NCBI GenBank assembly: GCA_040756995.1
Contig: JBFLYK010000009.1
Location: 1 to 64,000 of the forward strand
DNA length: 64,000 nt
Reading direction: 5' to 3'
Origin: BP-133 sp040756995
GTDB lineage: Bacteria; Actinomycetota; Acidimicrobiia; IMCC26256; BP-133
Shown: one piece after another, positions 53,596 to 62,500 of the stretch
Position numbering within the stretch: position 1 is the stretch's first letter
Layout: each line of letters starts with the position of its first letter
Translations under genes and position numbers: made by a program
Notes under the pieces: model-generated
Told to the model about the DNA's origin: nothing
The model's database searches: none
Seen by the model: only the letters and a program-made list of their open reading frames with translations

Positions 53596-55194
53596 TCAGT
53601 TGAAACTCAGCGGACCCGCCGCCTTCACCCGCAGGCGGACGGCAGGATCGGTGAGATACGCCAGTGGCACTTCCTCGATTTCGACGACCTCGACCCGTTG
53701 CGGGTCGGCCCCGGCCCGGACGGCCTGGGCGCAGGCCGTCTCCTGGACTTCCCGCAGCACCGCCTCGCGGCCGTGCCGGCCAAAGTGCACCAGCCGTTCG
53801 ACCTGGCCGCTGACCGGTGCGATCGCCGCGCCGATGGCGTTGGCGACCTCGGAGTGCTCGGGCCGGCGGATCTCGGCGATCCCCGGCAAATGGTCGGGGA
53901 CGAGAAATCCTCCGCCACCGACGACGATGAGTATCGGATCGCCGCGGATCACCTTGGCCCGGTCGACCGCCTGCGCGAGGACAGCGTCGAAGTGGGCCAG
54001 GGCGGCCTCAAGCGTCTTGCGGAACGATCGGGGCGGCCGGCGGGTGCCGAGCGAGGTGCGCCCGGCGGCCACTGCTGCATCCGTGAGCGTTGGCGTCTCC
54101 CCGCTGAACACGAGGGCGCGTTCGTCGAGGTGATAGCCGACACTGTCCGGCCCGACGCGGACGATGTCCCCGTCCTCGGCGATGACCGTGCCGCCGGCGA
54201 CGGGCACGGAGATGACGTGCGGCATGCGGAAGTTCGTCTGCACGCCCCCGATCCCGATGACCTCCGTTGACTCGCAAGGGAAGCCGTTGACCAGCGCGCC
54301 GATGTCGGTCGACGTCCCGCCGACATCGGCGACAAGCCCCTCGGTGGTCTCGGAGAGGAACGCGGCACCCCGCATGCTGTTGGCCGGCCCGCAGCCGATG
54401 GTGAGTACCGGGTAGCGCACGGCGTAGTCGAGGGCCATGAGCGTCCCGTCGTTCTGGGCGAAAAACGCCTTTGCGGTCAGCTGCTCGTCGTCCAGCGCCT
54501 GGGTGAGGGCGGTGGCGACGTCGCGGACCACGCCGACCAGCGCGGCGTTGAGGATGGTGGCATTCTCCCGCTCGAGTAGGCCGATGGAGCCGATTTCGCT
54601 GCTGAGCGACAGGGTCGTATGGCCGAGAACGGCGCTGGCGATTTCGGCCGCCTGCAGTTCGTGCTCGTCGGATACCGACGAGAACACACTGGCGACGGCG
54701 ACCGCGTCGATACGCCCGGACAGCGGCTCGAGGAAGCGGGCGATCGCGTCACCATCCAAGGGGGCGATGGCTCGCCCATCGAAGTCCATGCCGCCGTCGA
54801 CGATGATTTCGCCGGCGGAGATCGCCGAGCGCAAGTCGGTCGGCCATGTGACGAGCGGCGGCACGGCCCGGGTGGCCGGCCCCCCGATGCGGATGACGGC
54901 CACCCGCCCGAGCCCGGCACAGCGCAGCACGGCGTTCGTCGCATGCGTTGTCCCCAGCATGACGTGGGTGATCCGCTCTCGGACGCTCCGGGTCCGTCGG
55001 TAGGCGGTGAATTCGGGCTCGGGCTGGAGCAGATCGAGGACGGCCTGGATGGCGGTGGTGATCCCGGAGGTGATGTCGGCAGTCGTGGTCACCTTGGCCT
55101 TGGCGACGACTTGGTCGGCTGGATCCACGACGACGGCGTCGGTGTGCGTGCCGCCGACGTCGATGCCAAGTCGGAGGTCAAATCGGGCGGGCAT
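53596..55194 (-). CDS. Hydantoinase/oxoprolinase (HyuA-like) protein, copy 2
   Basis: A 532-residue paralogue of copy 1 with the same motif series: LGIDVGGTHTDAVVVDPAD, LGTTHATNAVLRCAGL, VADVGGTSTDIGALVNGF and ANAIGAAIAPVSGQV. Both copies also share RENA-[TI/AV]-LNA or MNA and SMRGAAxLS, yet differ at most positions, so this is an old duplication. ATG 55,194 lies 17 bases inside the end of DUF917 copy 2. It precedes the luciferase-like gene by 25 bases. Confidence 0.88.
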   Translation of the reverse strand: MPARFDLRLGIDVGGTHTDAVVVDPADQVVAKAKVTTTADITSGITTAIQAVLDLLQPEPEFTAYRRTRSVRERITHVMLGTTHATNAVLRCAGLGRVAVIRIGGPATRAVPPLVTWPTDLRSAISAGEIIVDGGMDFDGRAIAPLDGDAIARFLEPLSGRIDAVAVASVFSSVSDEHELQAAEIASAVLGHTTLSLSSEIGSIGLLERENATILNAALVGVVRDVATALTQALDDEQLTAKAFFAQNDGTLMALDYAVRYPVLTIGCGPANSMRGAAFLSETTEGLVADVGGTSTDIGALVNGFPCESTEVIGIGGVQTNFRMPHVISVPVAGGTVIAEDGDIVRVGPDSVGYHLDERALVFSGETPTLTDAAVAAGRTSLGTRRPPRSFRKTLEAALAHFDAVLAQAVDRAKVIRGDPILIVVGGGGFLVPDHLPGIAEIRRPEHSEVANAIGAAIAPVSGQVERLVHFGRHGREAVLREVQETACAQAVRAGADPQRVEVVEIEEVPLAYLTDPAVRLRVKAAGPLSFN

Positions 55195-56260
55195 GGATCA
55201 TCTCCACCGGCACGTAGGGAACGTCGTAGCCGAAGGCGGCCGGGCCGGTGAGGGCGAGCCCGGCGGCCGTGCGCCACGCCGGGTCGACGGGGAAGCTGAC
55301 GACGCTGACCTGCTGGCCGAAGCGGAGCCGTTCCGTGACGATCGGCTCGCCGGTGTGCAGGTCGATCACGGTGATGATGTCGGGCACGGAGGCTTGGACG
55401 TATCCCTCCTCGAGAGCGACGAGGAACTCGTTCTGGATCTCGAGCCGCAGCAACCGGTTCCCGGCTGGATCGGAGATGACGGCCGAGCCGCGCACGAACC
55501 TACCCGACGTCTCCCGGGCGACCTCGACCACTTTCCCCCGGATGAGCTCGATGGCGTCGGTCTCCGAGACCAGGGCCGCGACCGGGTCGCCGTTGCCGAG
55601 CAGGACGGCGGAACCCAGGTTGAGGGCGCGGGAGACGGAACGGCGGACGGTGGCAGCGCGGGCGGTGGCGACGGTCATGACGTACATGGCCCCGGAGGCG
55701 GCTCCTCCGAACGCCGAGACCGCGGTCCGCAGCAGGTGCTCGGTCCAGGCGACGTCACCCGTCCTCACGACCAACGTGTTCATCCGCTCGTCGACGATCA
55801 CGCAAGGTGTCGACGGCACCCCGGCCAGATTCATGGTCATCTGCGGAATCGTGGGGAACGCCCGGCCCATGCCGTCGGCGTCGACGTAGGGCAGCCGCAG
55901 GCGGGCCGCCCAGTTGAGGGGCACCATGCCGTTGGCGCCACCGATCTCGATCGGCATGATGGCGACCACGGACCGCCCGAAGAGCGACTCGACCTCCTCG
56001 ACGAGGCGGCGTCCCTCCCAGCCGTTCTGCAGTTTCTCCCGGAGGACCGTTGGCGCCCCGACGTAACCGCACGGGAGGACGAGCCCGTCGGCGGGGAGGT
56101 CGTCGAGGTCGACGAGCGGGACCGGGCCGTGGTTCTGGATCGCCTCCCGGGCCATGAGCAGGCCCACCGTGGGGTCTCCGCCGCCGCCACCGCCGAAGAG
56201 GGCGCAGCCGCGCGCCAACGCCGGCAGGTGGTCGACTCCGAGCAACACGCGCCTTTTCAC
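55178..56260 (-). CDS. DUF917 family protein, copy 2
   Basis: A 360-residue DUF917 protein, first gene of the mirror operon. It carries FGGGGGGDPTVGLLMAREAI, where the usual LGTGGGGDP has lost the Thr, then GAPTVLREKLQNGWE, IEIGGANGMVPLNW and VPDIITVIDLHTGEPIVTE. I chose GTG 56,260 (VKRRVLLGVDH) because it gives the normal family length; a longer form from GTG 56,329 would add 23 unconserved residues. The gap to the upstream cysteine-synthase-like gene is 192 bases and contains a TGTGCGA site. Confidence 0.82.
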   Translation of the reverse strand: MKRRVLLGVDHLPALARGCALFGGGGGGDPTVGLLMAREAIQNHGPVPLVDLDDLPADGLVLPCGYVGAPTVLREKLQNGWEGRRLVEEVESLFGRSVVAIMPIEIGGANGMVPLNWAARLRLPYVDADGMGRAFPTIPQMTMNLAGVPSTPCVIVDERMNTLVVRTGDVAWTEHLLRTAVSAFGGAASGAMYVMTVATARAATVRRSVSRALNLGSAVLLGNGDPVAALVSETDAIELIRGKVVEVARETSGRFVRGSAVISDPAGNRLLRLEIQNEFLVALEEGYVQASVPDIITVIDLHTGEPIVTERLRFGQQVSVVSFPVDPAWRTAAGLALTGPAAFGYDVPYVPVEMIHARPI

Positions 56261-56373
56261 CCCGCTCGTCGGCTCGAGGGTCCGGAAGGTCTGGGTGGTT
56301 GCCGGGGACAGGGCCGTGGGGGCGCTCACGCACCCGATTATCGGGGCCGCCCCGGATTCCGTCTTTGGAAGAC

Positions 56374-56380
56374 TCGCACA
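56374..56380 (-). promoter_or_regulatory. TGTGCGA motif upstream of the DUF917/HyuA operon
   Basis: TGTGCGA on the minus strand, 114 bases before the chosen start of DUF917 copy 2. It matches the core of the two sites next to the second PucR gene (48,201 and 48,300) and the site in front of the transporter operon (43,522). Confidence 0.35.
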
Positions 56381-56452
56381 GAAGTTGGCCGAAATTGTCG
56401 CAGACTCCACTGCGGGCCGACCCAGCGGGAGCGGCTACACGGTGGGGGTGGC

Positions 56453-57379
56453 TCAGTGACCGGCGAAGTGCTCTCCCAAGTACTTCCACCCGGCGTCGGC
56501 GAAGACCGTGACCACGGTGGCGAGTTCCGGGTGCTGGTCGCGCAGGCGGCGGGCAGCGACGAGGTGAGCGCCGGAGGTGGGGCCGACCAGGAGACCCGTC
56601 TCCCGGGCGATGCGGTGCATCTCGGCCAGGGCGGCCGGGCCGTCGATCGCCATGATCCCGTCGATGGCGTGGCGGTGCCGGGCGATGATGCCGGGAATGA
56701 ACCCGTCGGAGATTCCCTCCAACGCGTGGAGGCATGCTTCACCGCAAGCGAGGGTGCACGACTCAGCCGGTTCGACGGCGATCAGGCGGGCCGCCGGGTT
56801 GACGGCCCGGAAGGCCTGGCCCACACCGATCAGCGTGCCGCCGGTGCCGACGCCCATGACGAAGGCGTCGGGGACCGTGGGGGCGAGCTGGCCGAGGATC
56901 TCGCGGCCCAGCCAGGTGCGGTTCTCCTCGACATTCCATTCGGTGTCGAACTGGCCGGGGCAGAACCAACCGGGGCGCCGGCCCAGCTCCCGGGCCAGGG
57001 CCAATGCCTCGTTGACGTGAAAGTCTCCGGCGAAGATGACCTCGGCGCCGAACGCCCGGGAGATCGCCGCCCGGGCTTCGCTCATCCCCCGGGGCATGAC
57101 GACCACCATGCGATAGCCCTTCATCGCCGCCACCATGCTGAGGGCGTTTCCGGTGTTGCCGCTGCTGGCCTCGACGATCACCCCTCCCGGGCCGAGGAGG
57201 CCCTCCTGCTCGGCCCGTTCGATGAGATAGCGGGCCAGCCGGGCCTTGATCGATCCCGAGGGGTTGAGAAACTCGAGTTTCACCCAGATACCGTCGATCC
57301 GCAGGAGCGGGGTGTTGCCGATGGCGGCCAGCACCCTTTCGGCGCCCCGAAGGCCGCGGGCGAGCGTGACGTCAGCCAT
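56453..57379 (-). CDS. PLP-dependent cysteine synthase family protein
   Basis: A 308-residue fold-type II PLP enzyme of the CysK/CysM group. The PLP lysine is Lys45 in NPSGSIKARLA, the substrate loop is EASSGNTGNALSM and the phosphate-binding loop is GVGTGGTLIGVG. Such enzymes do beta-replacement on O-acetyl- or O-phosphoserine, but paralogues in catabolic clusters use other amino acids. It starts 14 bases after the end of the amino acid dehydrogenase gene and is probably in its operon. The exact substrate is not deducible. Confidence 0.85.
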   Translation of the reverse strand: MADVTLARGLRGAERVLAAIGNTPLLRIDGIWVKLEFLNPSGSIKARLARYLIERAEQEGLLGPGGVIVEASSGNTGNALSMVAAMKGYRMVVVMPRGMSEARAAISRAFGAEVIFAGDFHVNEALALARELGRRPGWFCPGQFDTEWNVEENRTWLGREILGQLAPTVPDAFVMGVGTGGTLIGVGQAFRAVNPAARLIAVEPAESCTLACGEACLHALEGISDGFIPGIIARHRHAIDGIMAIDGPAALAEMHRIARETGLLVGPTSGAHLVAARRLRDQHPELATVVTVFADAGWKYLGEHFAGH

Positions 57380-57393
57380 TGCCGGCGGGCACC

Positions 57394-58506
57394 TCAGGTG
57401 GGGGGCGCCGGCGTCGGAGCGGCCGGCGCGGCGGTGCGGGCGCGGGCCAGTTCGACGGCTGCCGCGGCCGGTGTGATGCCGGCAGCCCCAGCCGCGTCGA
57501 GCACGGCCAACACCGTGTCGTAGATGTTCCGTACCCGCTTCTCGATGGCGTCCACGAAGATCGTCCCGTCGAGCTCCGCCGCGACGTGGATGAGCCCGCC
57601 GGCATTGGCGACGAAATCAGGTACGTAGAGGATGCCGGCCTCGTCCAGTGCCCGGGCGCAACCGTCGTCGGCGAGCTGATTGTTGGCCGCGCCGGCGACG
57701 ACCGAGGACCGGAGCTGCGGAATCGACGCCCGGTTGAGGATGCCACCGAGTGCGCAGGGGGCGAAGATGTCGCACTCGACCGCGTGCGCCCAACGGGGGT
57801 CGACGACGGCCGCTGAGTAGCGGGCGGCGACCGGCGCCGCACGGTCCTCGTCGACGTCCGAGATGGTGAGGCGGGCCCCCGCCTCGGCCAGCAGACCGGC
57901 CAGGGCCGAACCGACCTTGCCGACACCGGCGATCGTGACGTGCCGGCCGGCCAGGTCATCAGTGCCCCATCGTCGGACACCGGCGGCCTGCATCGCCCGC
58001 AGGACACCAAAGGCCGTCGACGGGCTCGGGTCACCGAGACCGCCCTGTCTTGCGGATCGTCCGCACACGTGGACCGTCTCTTGGCGGATCCAGTCCATGT
58101 CCTGCTCGGTGGTCCCCACGTCCTCGGCCGCCAGGTACAGCCCGCCGAGGCGCGCCACGAACCGACCGAACGACCGGAACAGCTCTTCACTGCGCAGGCT
58201 CGGCGGCCCGACGATGACGGACTTGCCTCCGCCGTACCTCAGGCCCGCCAGCGCAGCCTTGTAGGTCATGCCCTCAGCTAACCGGAGGACGTCGGACAAC
58301 GCCTCGGGCTCACTGTCGTAGTGACGGAACCGAACGCCTCCCAACGCCGGTCCCAGCGCCGTGGAGTGGACGGCGATGATCGCCTTCAACCCACACGATG
58401 CGTCGTGGCAGTACACCACCTGTTCGTGGCCGCAGAACGACGGGTTGGTAAAAACCGGTTCGCTCAACTCGCGATCCGGCAGGTCGAGGACAGACACTTC
58501 CACCAT
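57394..58506 (-). CDS. Leucine/valine/phenylalanine-type amino acid dehydrogenase
   Basis: A 370-residue NAD-dependent member of the Glu/Leu/Phe/Val dehydrogenase family, the short (octameric or dimeric) Leu/Val/Phe type. The catalytic lysines are in MTYKAALAGLRYGGGKSVI (about residues 75-90), the dinucleotide fold is VTIAGVGKVGSALAGLL, and GAANNQLAD is the family motif. ATG 58,506 is preferred; a GTG at 58,524 would add six residues. It deaminates an amino acid to a 2-oxo acid, a natural feed for the 2-oxoacid:ferredoxin oxidoreductase at 59,549. It is divergent from the HapK-like gene. Confidence 0.88.
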   Translation of the reverse strand: MVEVSVLDLPDRELSEPVFTNPSFCGHEQVVYCHDASCGLKAIIAVHSTALGPALGGVRFRHYDSEPEALSDVLRLAEGMTYKAALAGLRYGGGKSVIVGPPSLRSEELFRSFGRFVARLGGLYLAAEDVGTTEQDMDWIRQETVHVCGRSARQGGLGDPSPSTAFGVLRAMQAAGVRRWGTDDLAGRHVTIAGVGKVGSALAGLLAEAGARLTISDVDEDRAAPVAARYSAAVVDPRWAHAVECDIFAPCALGGILNRASIPQLRSSVVAGAANNQLADDGCARALDEAGILYVPDFVANAGGLIHVAAELDGTIFVDAIEKRVRNIYDTVLAVLDAAGAAGITPAAAAVELARARTAAPAAPTPAPPT

Positions 58507-58649
58507 GGTTCGAAGCTTGGACACTCGCTCTTCCCGCGTCTTTGGGCCCGGCGCACCGAACGAATGGCTGCTTTGTGAAGGAGGCCCGAAGATGGCCCCG
58601 GTGAGGGCGTGGTATCCCTGGGGAGCGCCACTCAGAGAAAGGGTCGACG

Positions 58650-58961
58650 ATGCCGGTCGTGTTCTTCCTGAACAAGCTGAACCCTGACATTTCGCCGCAG
58701 GACTTCGAGTGCTGGGTGCGGGAGGTCGATTACCCGACGGCGCGGAGTCTGACGAGCATCAAGTCGTACGTGGTGGCTCGGACGCCGTCCACGCTCGACG
58801 GGAATCCGTCTCCGTACGACTACGTCGAACGGGTCGAGGTGACCGACCTCGATGCGTACCGCCACGAACTCGGCACCGCCCCCGGCATCGACGAGTTCTT
58901 CAAGGAATGGTCCGCCCGGATCGTCGACTCGGTTGCGGTCATCGGCGAGGAGATCGAATAA
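58650..58961 (+). CDS. HapK/RedY-like small protein
   Basis: A 103-residue protein predicted to adopt the dimeric alpha-beta-barrel (ferredoxin-like) fold. WVREVDYPTARSLTSIKSYV and DYVERVEVTDLDAYRHEL resemble the HapK/RedY group, whose members occur near prodigiosin-type and other pathways without a proven reaction. The ATG has AGAAAGGGTCG just upstream. It is transcribed away from the dehydrogenase gene and stands alone. Assignment is to a fold group only. Confidence 0.6.
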   Translation: MPVVFFLNKLNPDISPQDFECWVREVDYPTARSLTSIKSYVVARTPSTLDGNPSPYDYVERVEVTDLDAYRHELGTAPGIDEFFKEWSARIVDSVAVIGEEIE

Positions 58962-59015
58962 CCGGTCTTCCTGGACGCCGGACGTCGCCCGACCGTAGCC
59001 CCTTGCCTGAGACGC

Positions 59016-59480
59016 TCAATCCAGGGGCGCGACGACCTCCGGACGGACCGTCTCGTAGACGATGGCGGCCCGGGCGTCGACGACGTCCTTCCGGCTCGTC
59101 ACGTACTCGAGGATGAAGTCCCGCAGGCTCAGCACGTCGGGCACCGCAACCTGAAGGATGAAGTCGTCGACGCCGGCCACCGTTGAGACCGAAAGGGTCT
59201 CGGGCCGGCGGAGCATGTCGTGCTGGAACGCTCGAACCGAAGCCGTCGTCTTGGGCGCCAGGCGGACCATCAGCACGGCCTGGATCGGTCGGCCGAGGGC
59301 GTTGAGGTCGACGTCAGCCCGATAGCCCGTGACGACACCACGGGCCCGCAGCGCTCGGACCCGCTCGAGGCAGGTCGACTGAGCGATCCCGACGGCGTCG
59401 GCCAATTCCTTGTTTGTCTGCCGCGCATCCTTCTGCAAGAGCTTCAGCAACTGGCGGTCGACTTCGTCGAGACTCGTCAT
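59016..59480 (-). CDS. Lrp/AsnC-family transcriptional regulator
   Basis: A 154-residue Lrp/AsnC protein. The N-terminal winged HTH reads TNKELADAVGIAQSTCLERV (about residues 23-42) and is followed by the ligand-binding RAM domain (LMVRLAPKTTASVRAFQ, then VAGVDDFILQVAVPDV). Members sense amino acids, often regulating an adjacent catabolic gene. It is divergent from the 2-oxoacid oxidoreductase gene, 68 bases apart, with an A/T-rich inverted repeat in between, so that gene is the likely target, along with the amino acid dehydrogenase. Confidence 0.93.
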   Translation of the reverse strand: MTSLDEVDRQLLKLLQKDARQTNKELADAVGIAQSTCLERVRALRARGVVTGYRADVDLNALGRPIQAVLMVRLAPKTTASVRAFQHDMLRRPETLSVSTVAGVDDFILQVAVPDVLSLRDFILEYVTSRKDVVDARAAIVYETVRPEVVAPLD

Positions 59481-59498
59481 ATCAGGGATGGTATCGAA

Positions 59499-59533
59499 TT
59501 TTCTTCGGATGTCTTGCTAATACGCCAAGAAAA
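59499..59533. promoter_or_regulatory. Inverted repeat between the Lrp gene and the 2-oxoacid oxidoreductase gene
   Basis: TTTTCTTCGG (59,499-59,508) faces GCCAAGAAAA (59,524-59,533), an imperfect inverted repeat in an unusually A/T-rich divergent promoter region of a G/C-rich genome. Position and composition suit an Lrp-type operator. Confidence 0.45.
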
Positions 59534-59548
59534 CTTCAGAGTTTCCGC

Positions 59549-62500
59549 ATGGTCTCCGTAGAGGCGCCTTCCGTTCAACCGGATCCCGGCGCATCGTCGG
59601 CCGGTGGGCACCATCTGTCAGGGGTCCAAGCCGTCGTGGCGACGCTGTTCGACGTCCTCCGGGCTGACCGCGCCGCAGGACGGCGCACCGCGGCGTTTGT
59701 GTCGGGATATCAAGGATCGCCGCTGGCGGGGTTCGATCTGGAACTTCAGCGGGCGCTGCGGAGTGACGCCGATGTGGAAGTCGTCCACCAACCAGCGGTG
59801 AACGAGGAGCTGGCGGCGACGGCCGTGATGGGCAGCCAGCTCACCGCCACGATGACCTCGGCCCGCTACGACGGCGTCGTCGGGGTCTGGTACGGCAAGG
59901 CACCGGGGCTCGATCGGGCGGCCGATGCGCTGCGGCATGCCAACTGGGCCGGCGCCAGTCGTCTCGGCGGTGCTATGGCACTGGTCGGCGACGACCCGGC
60001 CGCCAAGTCGTCGACGCTTCCCAGCGCATCGGAGCGAATTCTGGCCGATCTCGGTATGCCAGTCCTGTTTCCTCGCAACCTGGCCGAGATCGTGGAACTG
60101 GGCCGGCACGCGGTCGCTCTGTCCCGCTACTCCGGGGCGTGGGTCGCCTGCAAGCTCGTCACCACCGTGGCCGACGCCCAGGGCACTGTTTCCATTGCGC
60201 CTGCCCCTCCCCCCGTCCTGCCCGGCGGGTGGGAACCGCCGCCTGTATCGGGTGATCTGCTCACGCCGACGACCATCGCCCGCCAACGGGAGGTTGAGGG
60301 GCGGCGGCTGACGGCCGCCGCCCGCTACAGCGACGCCAATGAGCTCAACCGACTCGTGGTCGACCCCGCTCGGGCCAGCCTCACGCTGGTCGCGGCGGGC
60401 ACGGTCTATACCGAGCTCGTCGAAGCGCTGATGCTGTTGGGCCTCGGCGAGGAGCAACTCGGGAACCTCGGCGTTCGACTTGCGCAGATCCGCATGCCGT
60501 TCCCGCTCGGCTCCCGGTTCCTCCGAAGCGTGGCGGCCGGAACCGAGGAGATCATCGTCGTCGAGGAACGGCGGGATCTTGTCGAAGGACAGATTCTCGC
60601 CGGCCTGGCCCGGCAGCGGAACGGTCCGGCGATCATCGGCCGCCACGATACCGACGGCGTGCCATTCGTGCCGGCGACCGAAACGCTGGATCGCAGGCTC
60701 CTCGCTCGCCTGCTCCAACCCGTGCTGGCTTCCCGGTTCGGCGACGCCGTCCGGCCGGCACCCCGGGAACGGATCTCGATTCCCGTCACCGCCGCCGCGC
60801 AGCGCGTCCCATGGTTCTGCTCCGGCTGCCCCCACTCGGTCAGCACCCAGGTCCCTCCGGGCACGCTCGTCGGCGCCGGGATCGGCTGCCATTCCATCGT
60901 GAGCTTCATGCCGCAGGAACGGGTCGGCCAGATCGTTGGGATCACGCAAATGGGTGGCGAAGGCGCCCAGTGGATCGGCCTCGCCCCCTTCATCGACGAT
61001 AACCACCTCGTCCAGAACCTCGGCGACGGCACGTTTTTCCACTCCGGCCAGCTGGCCGTACGAGCCGCCGTCGCCGCCGGCGTGCCGATCACGTTCAAGA
61101 TCCTGTGGAACGGCGCCTCGGCCATGACGGGTGGGCAGGCGGTCGCCGGGGCGGCCGGCACGCCGCTGGCCCTGGCCGAGATGCTGGTCCTCGAAGGGGT
61201 CGAGAAGGTGGTGATCACCACCGACGACCTCACCCGCTACCGTCGACGCCCTCGCCGTCGGGCCTCCGGTCGGATCGAAGTACGGCACCGCGAAGACATC
61301 CTGACCGTGCAGGGAGACCTCGCCCGGCTCGGTGGAGTCACCGTGCTGATCCACGACCAGGCCTGCGCCACCGAGCTCCGGAGGGCGCGCAAGCGCGGCC
61401 TCGTCGCCCGGCCCAAACACGCCGTCGTCATCAACGAGCGCGTCTGCGAAGGCTGCGGCGACTGCCAGACGAAATCGAACTGCCTGTCGCTCCAGACCGT
61501 CGACACCCCTCTCGGGCCGAAGACCCGCATCGACGCTGCCACCTGCAACGTGGACCTCAGCTGCCTGGCCGGGGATTGCCCGGCATTCGCACTGGTCAAA
61601 GTGAGCCCGGAGTCGAAGGCGGAGATCGTCCTGCCGCCGGACGCCGACGCGCTTCCGACCCCGCCGCCCGCGGCCTACCCCGTCACCATCCGCGTGGCCG
61701 GCGTGGGCGGCACGGGAGTCGTCACGCTCGCCCATCTGCTCGCCCGGGCCGCCATGCTCGACGGCCTCGGCGTCTGGGGTCTCGACCAGACCGGTCTGTC
61801 GCAGAAGGCGGGTGCCGTCGTTTCTGACCTCCGCTTCGGTCCCGACGCCGACCTTCGGTCGAACGTGCTCGGTGACGGCGAGGTCGATGTGTTGCTGGCC
61901 GCCGATCTCATGGCCACCGCCCGGCCCTCGGTGCTCGTAGCCACCGATCCGACACGGACCGCGCTCGTCGCCTCGGTCTCGTCAACGCTCTCTGGACCGA
62001 TGATCCTCGGCCAGAGCGACCGACGGATTCCCCTCGGCGAACTGCGCGACGCCGTGGCCGGGACCTGCCGGTCCGGCGGCAATTTCATTGATGCCGACGC
62101 CGTCGCCCGACAAGCGGCCGGGACCGCTGCCGTCGCCAACGTGGTGCTCCTCGGAGTGGCCGCCCAACGGGGACTCCTACCGGTCACGATTGAGAGCCTC
62201 GAGACCGCCATCCGCCAAAACGGCGTTGCGGTCGAGCAGAACCTGGCCGCCTTCCGGGCCGGCCGGAGCTGGACGACGGGCACGGGACTGCGAGCTCAAG
62301 GCGACGGATCCACCGGCGCAACTGACACCGGCGCCGATCCCGCGGCGCTAGCCGACGACCTTGAGCACTATCAGTCCGGGCGGCTGGCGACCCGCTTCCT
62401 GCAGTTCGTCGACGAGACCCGCGCCGCCGAAGCGAGGGCTGGTGGCGACGGATCGCTCACCGCGGCGGTGGCCTCGGGCTACTACAAGCTCCTCGCGTAC

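Noticed and set aside
55007..57523. An 838-residue open frame on the plus strand across HyuA copy 2, DUF917 copy 2 and the cysteine-synthase-like gene
   Set aside because: It is the complement-strand shadow of three well-supported minus-strand genes; its protein is low-complexity (Gly/Asp/Arg/His-rich) with no motif.
59618..61735. A 705-residue minus-strand open frame opposite the 2-oxoacid oxidoreductase
   Set aside because: Composition artefact of G/C-rich DNA opposite a strongly conserved gene; no motifs, start signal or codon bias.
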